From: Pseudobdellovibrionaceae bacterium
Lineage (GTDB): Bacteria; Bdellovibrionota; Bdellovibrionia; Bdellovibrionales; Bdellovibrionaceae
Length of the DNA: 42,929 nucleotides
Direction: 5' to 3'
Assembly (NCBI GenBank): GCA_022843825.1
Contig: JALHMX010000018.1
Location: forward strand, 1 to 42,929
Within the stretch, counting starts at the first letter, position 1; the number at the start of each line of letters is the position of its first letter. Shown piece after piece: positions 33,795 to 41,219 of the stretch. The notes under the pieces are model-generated. The model worked only from the letters and a program-made list of their open reading frames with translations, did not search any database and had not been told where the DNA came from. A program made the position numbers and the translations under genes.

Positions 33795-35793
33795 CGGCCG
33801 ATAAAATAAATAAATCGCTTCCACCTTCACCAGCGGCCAAGACCATGCCTTCGCTGATTCCAAATTTCATTTTACGGGGTTTAAGATTAACACAAACTAA
33901 AACTTTGCGGCCTAAAACTTTTTCAGCAGGGTAAGCGCTTTTAATTCCCGCTATGATTTGTTTAGTGATACCATTTCCAATATCGACTTTAAGTCGCAAC
34001 AGCTTGTCTGCCTCTTTGATTTCTTCAGCTTCAACAATATGCCCTATGCGCAAATCAATTTTAGCAAAGTCTTCGAAGTCTATTTCAGTAGGACCTGTGG
34101 ACAGAGTTTTTTTATTCGCAACTGGCGGCGCCGTTTTTTCATAGATTGCTTTTTGCTCATCGATCATGGCCTGAACATTTACGGGATCCACACGCTGAGC
34201 AAGATGAACGTAATCATTAATTTTCTGATGAGAAACAATTTTCTGTGCATCCGTCCAAACGTAGGGGGTCTCGTTAAGAAGAGTGGATACGGCCGCAGAC
34301 ATTTTTGGCATAATCGGAGTCAGATAAATGGCTAAAATGCGAAATGCATTAATGGTTGTCGTTAAAATTTTTTGTGTTTCTTCTGGATTTTGTTCTACTA
34401 ATTTCCATGGAGCTTTTTCATCAAAGTATTTGTTTGTTAACTCTGCAAGTTCACGAATTCTCGTCGTCGCCTTACCAAATTCACGATTATTATAATAATT
34501 AGAAATTTCATCGGAACTTGCTTGCAGTGTTTTAAGCAGTTTCAATCCGTCATCATCACAAATTGCTGTTTGACTGTTAAATTTTTTATTCAGCATCTGT
34601 GCGCCACGGGAAGCTAAGTTGACAATTTTTCCCACTAGATCAGAATTAATACGGTTGGTGAAATCAGGAAAATTTAAATCTAAATCATCCACATTGGCAT
34701 TCAACTTCGTAGCATAGTAATAACGTAAAAATTCAGGTTCTAAATGTTTTGCGTAAACGCTAGCTGAAATAAATGTTCCTTTAGACTTACTCATTTTTTC
34801 GCCGTTGACCATGACATGGCCATGAACGAAAATTCGGGTCGGCGATCGAAAGTCTGCACTTTTTAATAATGCTGGCCAAAACAAAGTGTGAAAGTACACG
34901 ATGTCTTTTCCAATGAAGTGATAAATTTCTGCGTTCGAGTTAGAACCCCAGTATTCATCAATAGTGCGACCTTGCTTTTTAAAATACTGATCTGCCGTAG
35001 AGATATAGCCCATGGGTGCATCGACCCACACATAAAAATATTTATTATCTTCGCCCGGGATTTGAATTCCAAAATAGGGTGCATCGCGCGAAATATCCCA
35101 ATCGCGCAAGTCCTCACTGAACCACTCTGACATTTTTTTCGCGATTTCTGGTGCGGTATGAGCTGGCAACCACTCTTTTAAATAATCTTTAAAAGCATTC
35201 AGTTTAAAAAAGATATGATCGCTGGCTTTCATCACGGGCGCTGTTCCACATAATGAACAGGCCGGCTTTTTTAAATCACTGGGTGAATACGTGGCGCCAC
35301 ATGAATCGCAAGAATCGCCATACTGATCTGCGGTGGAGCATTTGGGGCAAATCCCTTTAACAAAACGATCTGGTAAAAACATTTTATCGTGTGAACAGTA
35401 CAGTTGGTCGATGGATTTTTTATGAACATGACCGGCTTTTTTCATTCGAGTATAGAATAACTCGCACAAGGCTTTGTTCTCTGCCGAGTGGGTGGACCCA
35501 TAGTGATCAAATTGAATATTAAAAGTTTTAAAATCTTTTACATGCTCCTCGTGATATTTTTGAATAAACTCTTCTGGAGTTTTCCCCGCTTTTTGCGAGG
35601 CAATCATAATCGGAGTACCGTGGGTGTCATCCGCACAAAGAAAAATACACTCATGACCATTCATTTTTTGAAAGCGCGAAAAAATATCGGCTTCGATGTG
35701 CTCCAGCATGTGACCCAGGTGAATAGAGCCATTAGCGTAGGGAAGTGCACAGGTCATTAATATTTTTCGTCGCACAGGTGTCGGTGGGGTCAT
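33760..35793 (-). CDS. metG: Methionyl-tRNA synthetase with C-terminal tRNA-binding domain
   Basis: A 677-residue class I synthetase that charges tRNA-Met. The signature HLGH (HIGH variant) is near residue 25, and KMSKS (GEKMSKSKG) near 330. The connective-peptide zinc module has four Cys pairs in CPKCSTAD, CDSCG and CSLCG, as in MetG1-type enzymes. The C-terminal part (about 570-677; DLRIGHIVEAEEI, RKMKFGISEGMVL) is the EMAP-like OB fold that dimerises and binds tRNA. Length fits the E. coli enzyme (677). It sits 12 bases downstream of mreB and overlaps the methyltransferase gene. Confidence 0.96.
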   Translation of the reverse strand: MTPPTPVRRKILMTCALPYANGSIHLGHMLEHIEADIFSRFQKMNGHECIFLCADDTHGTPIMIASQKAGKTPEEFIQKYHEEHVKDFKTFNIQFDHYGSTHSAENKALCELFYTRMKKAGHVHKKSIDQLYCSHDKMFLPDRFVKGICPKCSTADQYGDSCDSCGATYSPSDLKKPACSLCGTAPVMKASDHIFFKLNAFKDYLKEWLPAHTAPEIAKKMSEWFSEDLRDWDISRDAPYFGIQIPGEDNKYFYVWVDAPMGYISTADQYFKKQGRTIDEYWGSNSNAEIYHFIGKDIVYFHTLFWPALLKSADFRSPTRIFVHGHVMVNGEKMSKSKGTFISASVYAKHLEPEFLRYYYATKLNANVDDLDLNFPDFTNRINSDLVGKIVNLASRGAQMLNKKFNSQTAICDDDGLKLLKTLQASSDEISNYYNNREFGKATTRIRELAELTNKYFDEKAPWKLVEQNPEETQKILTTTINAFRILAIYLTPIMPKMSAAVSTLLNETPYVWTDAQKIVSHQKINDYVHLAQRVDPVNVQAMIDEQKAIYEKTAPPVANKKTLSTGPTEIDFEDFAKIDLRIGHIVEAEEIKEADKLLRLKVDIGNGITKQIIAGIKSAYPAEKVLGRKVLVCVNLKPRKMKFGISEGMVLAAGEGGSDLFILSADEGAAVGSKVK

Positions 35794-35805
35794 GTGTAAA
35801 CCTCT

Positions 35806-36873
35806 TTAAACTTCAAGCTGAATTTTATCTAACAGTTCGGGATCAGACAGCAGCATCTGCCCGCCACGCGCAATTGCTGTCAGCGGGTCATCCGCAATAT
35901 GAACTGGAAGTCGGATCTCTGCTTCCAGTTTGCCGCGAATATCACGTATCAAAGCACCGCCGCCGGCCAAGGTTATTCCTGAATCAATAATGTCAGAGAC
36001 TAATTCCGGTGGAGTATTTTCTAAAGCGTTGAGCACTCCGTGAACAATAAGCTGAATAGAATCAGACAAAGCCATTCCAATCTCTTCAGAAGAGATACTG
36101 ACTTTTTTTTGAAAACCTGTGTCGGCATCGCGGGCCTCAATTTCAACGGTTTCAATATTTTTCTTTGGCATTGCCGTGCCTAAGCGAACTTTAAGATCTT
36201 CAGCTTGAGCCTCGGTGACAATAATTTTTTTTGTGTCTTTAAGATAGCGTATGATCACTTCATCAAATTTATGACCACCTAATCTCATGGGCTCGCAGTA
36301 AACAATGTCAGCTAAAGCAATAACGGCGATTTCAGTGGATCCTCCACCGATGTCGATGATCATTTGGCCGCGGGCTTCGCGAACATTCAAGCCGGCGCCG
36401 ATAGCCGCAGCCATGGGCTCATCAATTAAATAGGTGCGACTGGCGCCGGCGGATCGACAGGCTTCAATAACGGCTTTTTTCTCGACATCAGTGACACCAT
36501 AAGGCAAAGACACGATAACTTTTGGCCGTGAAAAAGAAAGATTTTTTATTACTTTAGAAAGAAAGTGTTTAAGCATATAACCAGTGGCTTCGAAATCAGC
36601 AATGACTCCATCTTTAATAGGCTTAATAATTGTGATATATCCAGGATTTTTTAAGTAGATCTCGCGACCCTCTAGGCCGACCCCTAAAACTTTTCTTTTT
36701 TTCGGGTCAATATCAGAAATCATAACTTCTGAAGGCTCATTCAAAACTAAACCTCTATCTCGGGCAGAAATAAGGGTGTTGGCTGTGCCTAGATCGACAT
36801 AGATATCGGCTATGCTGGCTCCGGACATTATTGGTTGTGATGGACTTTTATCTCCCCATAGCCATTTGAGCAT
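35806..36873 (-). CDS. mreB: Rod-shape actin homologue MreB
   Basis: A 355-residue actin-like ATPase that forms membrane-bound filaments and directs lateral wall synthesis. Motifs seen: phosphate-1 DLGTANTLI, IDIGGGSTEIAVI (phosphate-2), adenosine region GITLAGGGALI, and the hydrophobic N-terminus MLKWLWGDK, which may serve as an amphipathic membrane helix. The start is ATG 36873, one base after the upstream stop; a longer frame begins inside that gene and is unlikely. mreC and mreD are not next to it in this window. Some Bdellovibrio carry two mreB genes, and this one lacks the usual mreBCD context. Confidence 0.94.
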   Translation of the reverse strand: MLKWLWGDKSPSQPIMSGASIADIYVDLGTANTLISARDRGLVLNEPSEVMISDIDPKKRKVLGVGLEGREIYLKNPGYITIIKPIKDGVIADFEATGYMLKHFLSKVIKNLSFSRPKVIVSLPYGVTDVEKKAVIEACRSAGASRTYLIDEPMAAAIGAGLNVREARGQMIIDIGGGSTEIAVIALADIVYCEPMRLGGHKFDEVIIRYLKDTKKIIVTEAQAEDLKVRLGTAMPKKNIETVEIEARDADTGFQKKVSISSEEIGMALSDSIQLIVHGVLNALENTPPELVSDIIDSGITLAGGGALIRDIRGKLEAEIRLPVHIADDPLTAIARGGQMLLSDPELLDKIQLEV

Positions 36874-36874
36874 A

Positions 36875-37498
36875 CTAGTATTTTTTATATCCCGTTCCAG
36901 ATTCAAAGGGGAACATAAAGAAAACGGAAGCACTTGAGACTGAATCTTTTAGGTCCAAATTAAACTCGGCTCCAATCTGACCATTTTGCCATGGAAAAAA
37001 CAACGCTCCTAAGGCGATCTGAGAAGCGACAAAGTTGCTTCCCTTTTCAGAGATAAAAGTTATCGGAAGGCCCGCGTAGGAGATCATGTCGAGCTTCAAT
37101 GAGTTTGATTTTTTACTGATGATTGGAGCAACCTGAATATGAACAAAGTTTTCACTTTGATCGCGAACATAACCTAAAGCTCCACGCAGGCCCATGGCTG
37201 GCTGGTTGCCGACATCTGGAAACGGAACCCATTTCAAAGACCCTTGTGTCCAAAAATCGATTTCTCCGCCACCAATGGTGATACGACCATCAACATCATC
37301 CCAAAGGTGCGCATCAGCAAAGACGCTGATATCAAAACCTCCACCATCAGAAAGATAGGCTTGAGGGGCAAATCCTAGATTGAAATAATTCGCAGGAAGA
37401 ATTTCTGCGGTTTCATTCAATGAAAGATAGGCGTAAGAAGGAATTGTTAATAAAACAGAAACAAAAAAGATATGAAGTGGTTGTGTTATTTTTTTCAT
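36875..37498 (-). CDS. Exported beta-strand-rich envelope protein upstream of mreB
   Basis: A 207-residue protein with a signal peptide (LHIFFVSVLLTIPSYA) and a mature part of amphipathic strands alternating with turns (GGFDISVFADAHLWDDVDG, IGAEFNLDLK). It ends near SVFFMFPF, the kind of aromatic-ended strand found in outer-membrane barrels. I infer a small barrel or peripheral outer-membrane protein; the family is not recognised. ATG 37498 fits the signal peptide better than the frame start at 37534. mreB follows after one base, so it is probably cotranscribed with it. Confidence 0.65.
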   Translation of the reverse strand: MKKITQPLHIFFVSVLLTIPSYAYLSLNETAEILPANYFNLGFAPQAYLSDGGGFDISVFADAHLWDDVDGRITIGGGEIDFWTQGSLKWVPFPDVGNQPAMGLRGALGYVRDQSENFVHIQVAPIISKKSNSLKLDMISYAGLPITFISEKGSNFVASQIALGALFFPWQNGQIGAEFNLDLKDSVSSASVFFMFPFESGTGYKKY

Positions 37499-37506
37499 AG
37501 AAATAT

Positions 37507-37554
37507 CGTATATCGCCGCAGTCGATTTTGACAACTATAGTTTGACAATAATAT
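37507..37554. promoter_or_regulatory. Divergent overlapping promoters and TTTGACAA direct repeat
   Basis: Minus strand: TTGTCA (37534-37529), a 16-base spacer, TATACG (37512-37507), upstream of the envelope protein/mreB set. Plus strand: TTGACA (37528-37533), a 15-base spacer, TAATAT (37549-37554), upstream of the glycosyltransferase. TTTGACAA occurs twice 14 bases apart (37527-37534 and 37541-37548), which could be an operator covering both promoters. Confidence 0.4.
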
Positions 37555-37577
37555 TGAAAGACTGTGACATCAAAATA

Positions 37578-38327
37578 ATGAGTAAAATTTCTGTCGTCAT
37601 CATAGCTAAAAATGAAGAGTCGAACATTCGGCGTTGTATAGAGTCGGCACGGTGGGCTGATGAAATTATAGTGTATGATTCCGGATCAACCGATCAAACT
37701 GTTCAGATTGCTAGCAATCTTGGCGCAAAAGTGTCCTCTGGGGCATGGCTGGGTTTCGGTCCCACTAAATCTCATGCCACGGGGTTGGCCTCAAACGATT
37801 GGATACTGTCATTAGACGCTGATGAGGTGATCACTGAGTCACTTAAAACTGAAATCGTTCAAAAGATAAATAGCTTGAATCCTGAGGTAGGGTATTTGTT
37901 GCCGCGCCTTTCCTTCTATTTGGGACGATGGATTCGTTACGGGGGATGGTACCCGGATTATCAGCTTAGACTTTTTCACCGAAAACATTCCAGCTGGAGC
38001 ACTGAACTGATTCATGAAAAAGTTAAATCAAAACTTACGGAAAAATTATCAAATAACTTAAATCACTATGTTTTTAAAGACATTGAGCATCAGGTAAACA
38101 CCAATAACCGTTATTCTACATTGCTTGCGGCTGAGATGATCAGACAGGGACGTCGACCTAACTTATTTCATCTTATAACTAAACCATGGGTTAAGTTTGT
38201 AGAGTGTTATTTTTGGAAAAGGGGCTTGATGGATGGATGGCCGGGCTTTGTCGTGGCCGTCAATGCAGCGTATTCGGTATTTTTGAAATGGTGCAAACTG
38301 AAGGAAATGTATGATCAACGTTCATAA
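37578..38327 (+). CDS. Family 2 glycosyltransferase, LPS-core type (WaaE/KdtX-like)
   Basis: A 249-residue GT-A enzyme. It starts with the family pattern SVVIIAKNEESNIRRCIESA and has the metal-binding DAD (SLDADEVI) near residue 87, then GGWYPDYQLRLFHR and HEKV, both typical of the LPS-core glucosyltransferase WaaE/KdtX group. The C-terminal hydrophobic stretch (GLMDGWPGFVVAVNAAYSVFLKW) probably contacts the inner membrane. It likely adds a sugar to lipopolysaccharide core, with donor and acceptor unknown. ATG 37578 is preferred over the in-frame ATG at 37542. It overlaps the FecR-like gene by 17 bases. Confidence 0.85.
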   Translation: MSKISVVIIAKNEESNIRRCIESARWADEIIVYDSGSTDQTVQIASNLGAKVSSGAWLGFGPTKSHATGLASNDWILSLDADEVITESLKTEIVQKINSLNPEVGYLLPRLSFYLGRWIRYGGWYPDYQLRLFHRKHSSWSTELIHEKVKSKLTEKLSNNLNHYVFKDIEHQVNTNNRYSTLLAAEMIRQGRRPNLFHLITKPWVKFVECYFWKRGLMDGWPGFVVAVNAAYSVFLKWCKLKEMYDQRS

Positions 38328-39279
38328 AATCTATCAACATATTAAAAAACTGCCACAAGGACTGCTTTACGGAATAGTGGTGATTAATTTTTCAGGACAA
38401 CCAGAAGTCGAATTAAAAGAGGGGAATGTCAGACCTCAGTTGAAAGAAAACTTTGAAATCAAGGGTGACATGGTGGTTAGCACAAAAGCTAATGAGTTCG
38501 CCATTCTTAAGATTAATAACTTGTATTCTATAGCAGTATTGCCAGGATCCTCAGTTGTATTTGAGGGTGTTAAGGAAAAAACCTACTATGAGGTCCGAAC
38601 TGTGCGAATGCTGAGAGGTCAAAGTCATATAGAGTATGTTGGTGGTCCATCGAAACCTAAAAACTACTTTAAAGGTTCTGATGAAAAAGATAAGTTAGAA
38701 ACATTTGAACCCATGAGGATTGAATCTGATTTCTTTTCATTTTTAACGCAAGAAGATCAAAAGCTTTCTTTGTACATCAACCTTAATCTCAAAACAGCAT
38801 TACTGTCTGTTTGTAATTTGGGCGAAGAATTTAAATTAAACTTATTTAATCATGAAGTTTCGCCCATCTTAAAACCTAATGAGGGGATTAAATTTCAAGG
38901 GGTCTTGGATGATTCGGGGAAGGTGGCCTACGATCTTCTTTTAGAAAAGCGCAAGGCGCCCCAGGGCAAATGGATGGAAAAAGAAACCTGTCGCAATACT
39001 ATGGTTAAAGATATTCAGACCCAGGCCGAAAAAAACCAACTTTCTGAAAAACGAAAAAACGAAAAAAAACAAGCTGCTGTGCGAGCTCAAAAAAAGAGGG
39101 ATGATGCTAAGTACCTGTGTCATAAGCCCTACGGGCAACTGAATCAGTGCCGGTATATTTTAAAACAAAATAAGTGTTTTCGAGAGCGTTGCAACGCCGA
39201 AGGCAAATGGGCCGGCAGCGAAGAGGTCAGCCGCGACAAATACACCTGCACCCCCGCCGGCCAAGTTCAAGACTGTTAA
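38311..39279 (+). CDS. FecR-like domain protein with Cys-rich C-terminus
   Basis: 322 residues. The N-terminal part includes a FecR-type beta-sheet domain (about 30-115; GDMVVSTKANEFAILKIN, LPGSSVVFEG), the fold used by FecR signal proteins and by many periplasmic proteins in this group. A short hydrophobic run (GLLYGIVVINFSG) may serve as an export signal or anchor, though weak. Residues 230-275 are a Lys/Glu/Gln-rich helix (coiled-coil-like), and the last 55 residues contain seven Cys, probably disulfide-bonded outside the cytoplasm. The family is otherwise unrecognised. Its stop codon is in the first bases of the REP-like hairpin at 39278. Confidence 0.62.
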   Translation: MINVHKIYQHIKKLPQGLLYGIVVINFSGQPEVELKEGNVRPQLKENFEIKGDMVVSTKANEFAILKINNLYSIAVLPGSSVVFEGVKEKTYYEVRTVRMLRGQSHIEYVGGPSKPKNYFKGSDEKDKLETFEPMRIESDFFSFLTQEDQKLSLYINLNLKTALLSVCNLGEEFKLNLFNHEVSPILKPNEGIKFQGVLDDSGKVAYDLLLEKRKAPQGKWMEKETCRNTMVKDIQTQAEKNQLSEKRKNEKKQAAVRAQKKRDDAKYLCHKPYGQLNQCRYILKQNKCFRERCNAEGKWAGSEEVSRDKYTCTPAGQVQDC

Positions 39280-39340
39280 AAAGGTGCCAGGCTACTTTTA
39301 GGAATGCGATGCAGTACTAAAAGTAGCCTGGCACCTTTTT
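39278..39340. repeat. REP-like hairpin with perfect 24-bp stem
   Basis: Arms 39278-39301 and 39317-39340 are exactly complementary around a 15-base loop (GAATGCGATGCAGTA). The arm core AGGTGCCAGGCTACTTTTAG shares AGGTRCCAG and a TTTT end with the inverted ends of the RAYT element at 10116, so it may belong to the same repeat family. It also ends in TTTTT and can stop transcription of the FecR-like gene. Confidence 0.7.
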
Positions 39341-39355
39341 GTCTCACTCTGAGAC
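39341..39355. promoter_or_regulatory. Palindrome GTCTCA-CTC-TGAGAC, second copy
   Basis: Same arms and 3-base spacer as at 1062-1076, followed by the same CGAT. It sits directly after the REP-like hairpin and about 200 bases upstream of a lipoprotein gene. Apart from these elements and the sigma-54-like site at 39505, the 39280-39559 region shows nothing I can name. Confidence 0.5.
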
Positions 39356-39504
39356 GATGGCAGTGACACTTCCTGCTGATTTGTTTACGAGTGTTAACAA
39401 AATTTGTCCAATTACATCGAGCAACGCCCCATAAAGCGTATTCTTATGAGATAGTATTTTAAAATAGACTGTCAGTTCAATCAGTTATGCCAAAAATTAA
39501 AAGT

Positions 39505-39520
39505 CGGCACAGCCTTTGTA
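39505..39520 (+). promoter_or_regulatory. Sigma-54-like -24/-12 site before lipoprotein gene
   Basis: CGGCAC-N5-TTGTA matches the -24 GG and the spacing to the -12 element; the -12 is TTGT instead of TTGC. The expected start of transcription lies about 30 bases before the ATG at 39560. The GTCTCA palindrome 150 bases upstream is where an enhancer-binding protein would bind. Imperfect -12, so low confidence. Confidence 0.3.
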
Positions 39521-39559
39521 TATATCTACTGTATAAGTTTAATGAACTTTGGAGGATAT

Positions 39560-40360
39560 ATGAAAACGTACACTAAATACTGCAAGATAGTTTCATCGGT
39601 TCTGTTGGTATCAACAGTGTTGATGGCCGTAGGTTGTGGTAAGTCAGCTTCATCTGACTCAGTGGTGAACAACAACGGAAACCCAGTTGTTCCGCCGATT
39701 CATGTGCAACCACCAATAGGTGGAGGCGGTACTCCAACATTTTCTTCGGGAAGTACTTCTGATTTTACTCCGGTAAGTTTGCAGGCCATGAATGACTATG
39801 TAGGAACTCGTCCATTAAATAACCCATCAAATATTAAGATAAATGTGAATTTGGCTCAGGTTGAGGCCGGTCGTTACGGTGGAACAATTTCTATATCATA
39901 TATAGATAATGGCATCCAATACAATGGACAGTTAAAATCTGGTCTTGGTCGTAACCAATCGGCACCAGGCATGTATGATAATGATCGTTTAGAGTCGGAC
40001 TACAACTATTGGTTTCGATTAAACAACCAAACTATATTTTCAGGCTTCTTTGAAGACAATATCGGTGCGATCACATTGACTTTAGTTCCTATAAACAACA
40101 ATCAACCTGGTGGTAATGACGGTGAACCGATTGGAACCGCTCAATATAAAGGATATGTGTATTTTAAGAACTTTACAGTCGCAATGGTTCCGCATTCTCC
40201 ATACCGCTCTTGTTGGTTCAAATACATCGGGCCTTATGATTGCCGATCGAATATTATTCAAACGAAGCATGATTTATTCCCAGGTGCTGGTGCGGGCTAT
40301 AAATTACTAGGAACTTTCGAGAATATTTCAATAAACTCGGCGTTTAATTTAACACAATAA
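39560..40360 (+). CDS. Lipoprotein of unknown function
   Basis: A 266-residue lipoprotein: the signal peptide ends LMAVGC with Cys near residue 27. An Asn/Pro/Gly-rich linker (PVVPPIHVQPPIGGGG) precedes a strand-rich domain of about 180 residues (GTISISYIDNG, FEDNIGAITLTLVPI, GTAQYKGYVYFKNF) that may be a beta-sandwich. CYS pairing is possible between SCWFK and YDCRS. GGAGG stands 4 bases before ATG 39560, which decides against the earlier in-frame ATG 39542. It lies 28 bases upstream of a second lipoprotein, with a similar linker-and-domain plan, and both are probably one transcript ended by the terminator at 41096. Confidence 0.75.
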   Translation: MKTYTKYCKIVSSVLLVSTVLMAVGCGKSASSDSVVNNNGNPVVPPIHVQPPIGGGGTPTFSSGSTSDFTPVSLQAMNDYVGTRPLNNPSNIKINVNLAQVEAGRYGGTISISYIDNGIQYNGQLKSGLGRNQSAPGMYDNDRLESDYNYWFRLNNQTIFSGFFEDNIGAITLTLVPINNNQPGGNDGEPIGTAQYKGYVYFKNFTVAMVPHSPYRSCWFKYIGPYDCRSNIIQTKHDLFPGAGAGYKLLGTFENISINSAFNLTQ

Positions 40361-40388
40361 TTAATAAATGAAAAAAGAGGATAATAAC

Positions 40389-41069
40389 ATGAAAACAACA
40401 AACCAAAAACTAGCTCTAAAATCCATAGCCCTTTTTGTGGGCCTTGTCGGATTGACATTGATTTTGTTCTCGTGCGGAAAAGCAGGGGATGATAACAATG
40501 CAAATCAACATAACGTCTATCCCGGTTGTGTAAACTGCGGAAACATTGGCCCCAATGGCCAAGTTATTTTCCAGTCAAATTCAACGGATTTGAATAACCA
40601 ACTGAGCCTTTCACTGAGCTTTACCGGCGCGATGAATCAGTACCCACAACAATACCCGCAACAGTACCCTGGACAATATCCGACGCAATACCCAGGTCAG
40701 TATCCAACGCAGTATCCAGGATATGGATCACCGGTGACTTCATACTCAGGCCCGGTCTATGCGCAAGGACAAATGCAAATCACTCAAGGGTTAACATCTT
40801 ATTACGGATGTGTAATCCCGGCAGGAACATACACAGTTCAAGCGGTGCAAGCAGGTCAATGGCAACAGGCGATGGTATCAAACTTAGTATTGCAAGCTAA
40901 CGGACCGATCAGTTTAATGATTCACATTAATCAAGCACAGGTTTCTGCAGGAACAAATCAACCGGGACAAACTTGGAGTGAAGTGCAACCAGTGGGTCGA
41001 TTGTTTGGTAATATTTCTATTCAAGCTTTGAACGGAATGAATTGTCAGTACTCTAACTTGATCCGATAA
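40389..41069 (+). CDS. Lipoprotein with QYP-repeat linker
   Basis: A 226-residue lipoprotein: the signal peptide ends LILFSC, Cys near residue 29. After a short region with a Cys pair (YPGCVNCGNIG), about seven tandem QYP(x) units form a Pro/Gln/Tyr-rich stalk (residues about 84-111). A C-terminal domain of about 110 residues follows (QMQITQGLTSYYGC, GTYTVQAVQAGQW) that could be a small beta-sandwich. AGAGGA precedes ATG 40389 by about 8 bases; the ATG at 40368 is less well placed. It follows a related lipoprotein, and the two may be paralogues sharing organisation but not close sequence. Function unknown; probably exposed on the outer membrane. Confidence 0.75.
   Translation: MKTTNQKLALKSIALFVGLVGLTLILFSCGKAGDDNNANQHNVYPGCVNCGNIGPNGQVIFQSNSTDLNNQLSLSLSFTGAMNQYPQQYPQQYPGQYPTQYPGQYPTQYPGYGSPVTSYSGPVYAQGQMQITQGLTSYYGCVIPAGTYTVQAVQAGQWQQAMVSNLVLQANGPISLMIHINQAQVSAGTNQPGQTWSEVQPVGRLFGNISIQALNGMNCQYSNLIR
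40638..40720 (+). repeat. Tandem 12-bp coding repeat (QYPx units)
   Basis: About seven imperfect 12-base units of the form CAATAYCC-N4, giving QYPQ, QYPG and QYPT. Third-codon positions vary between units, so it is maintained at protein level and not a recent expansion. It could vary in copy number by slippage. Confidence 0.75.
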
Positions 41070-41095
41070 TTAAAATTCTTTTTAGTCCATATTTT

Positions 41096-41125
41096 AACCT
41101 CAAGATGAACTCTTGAGGTTTTTTT
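41096..41125 (+). terminator. Intrinsic terminator after the lipoprotein pair
   Basis: Perfect 9-bp stem AACCTCAAG / CTTGAGGTT with a 7-base loop and a run of seven T. It separates the lipoprotein genes from the recombinase gene. Confidence 0.9.
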
Positions 41126-41219
41126 ATTTTCATTGCAATTTTTTTTGAACTAGACTTAAATCATAAGTGTAAGCACTTTATCTACAACAGCATGATGACA
41201 ACAACAGGGATATACAGAT

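Noticed and set aside
40638-40720. CRISPR-like periodic repeats
   Set aside because: The unit is 12 bases, in frame, coding QYP, without spacers.
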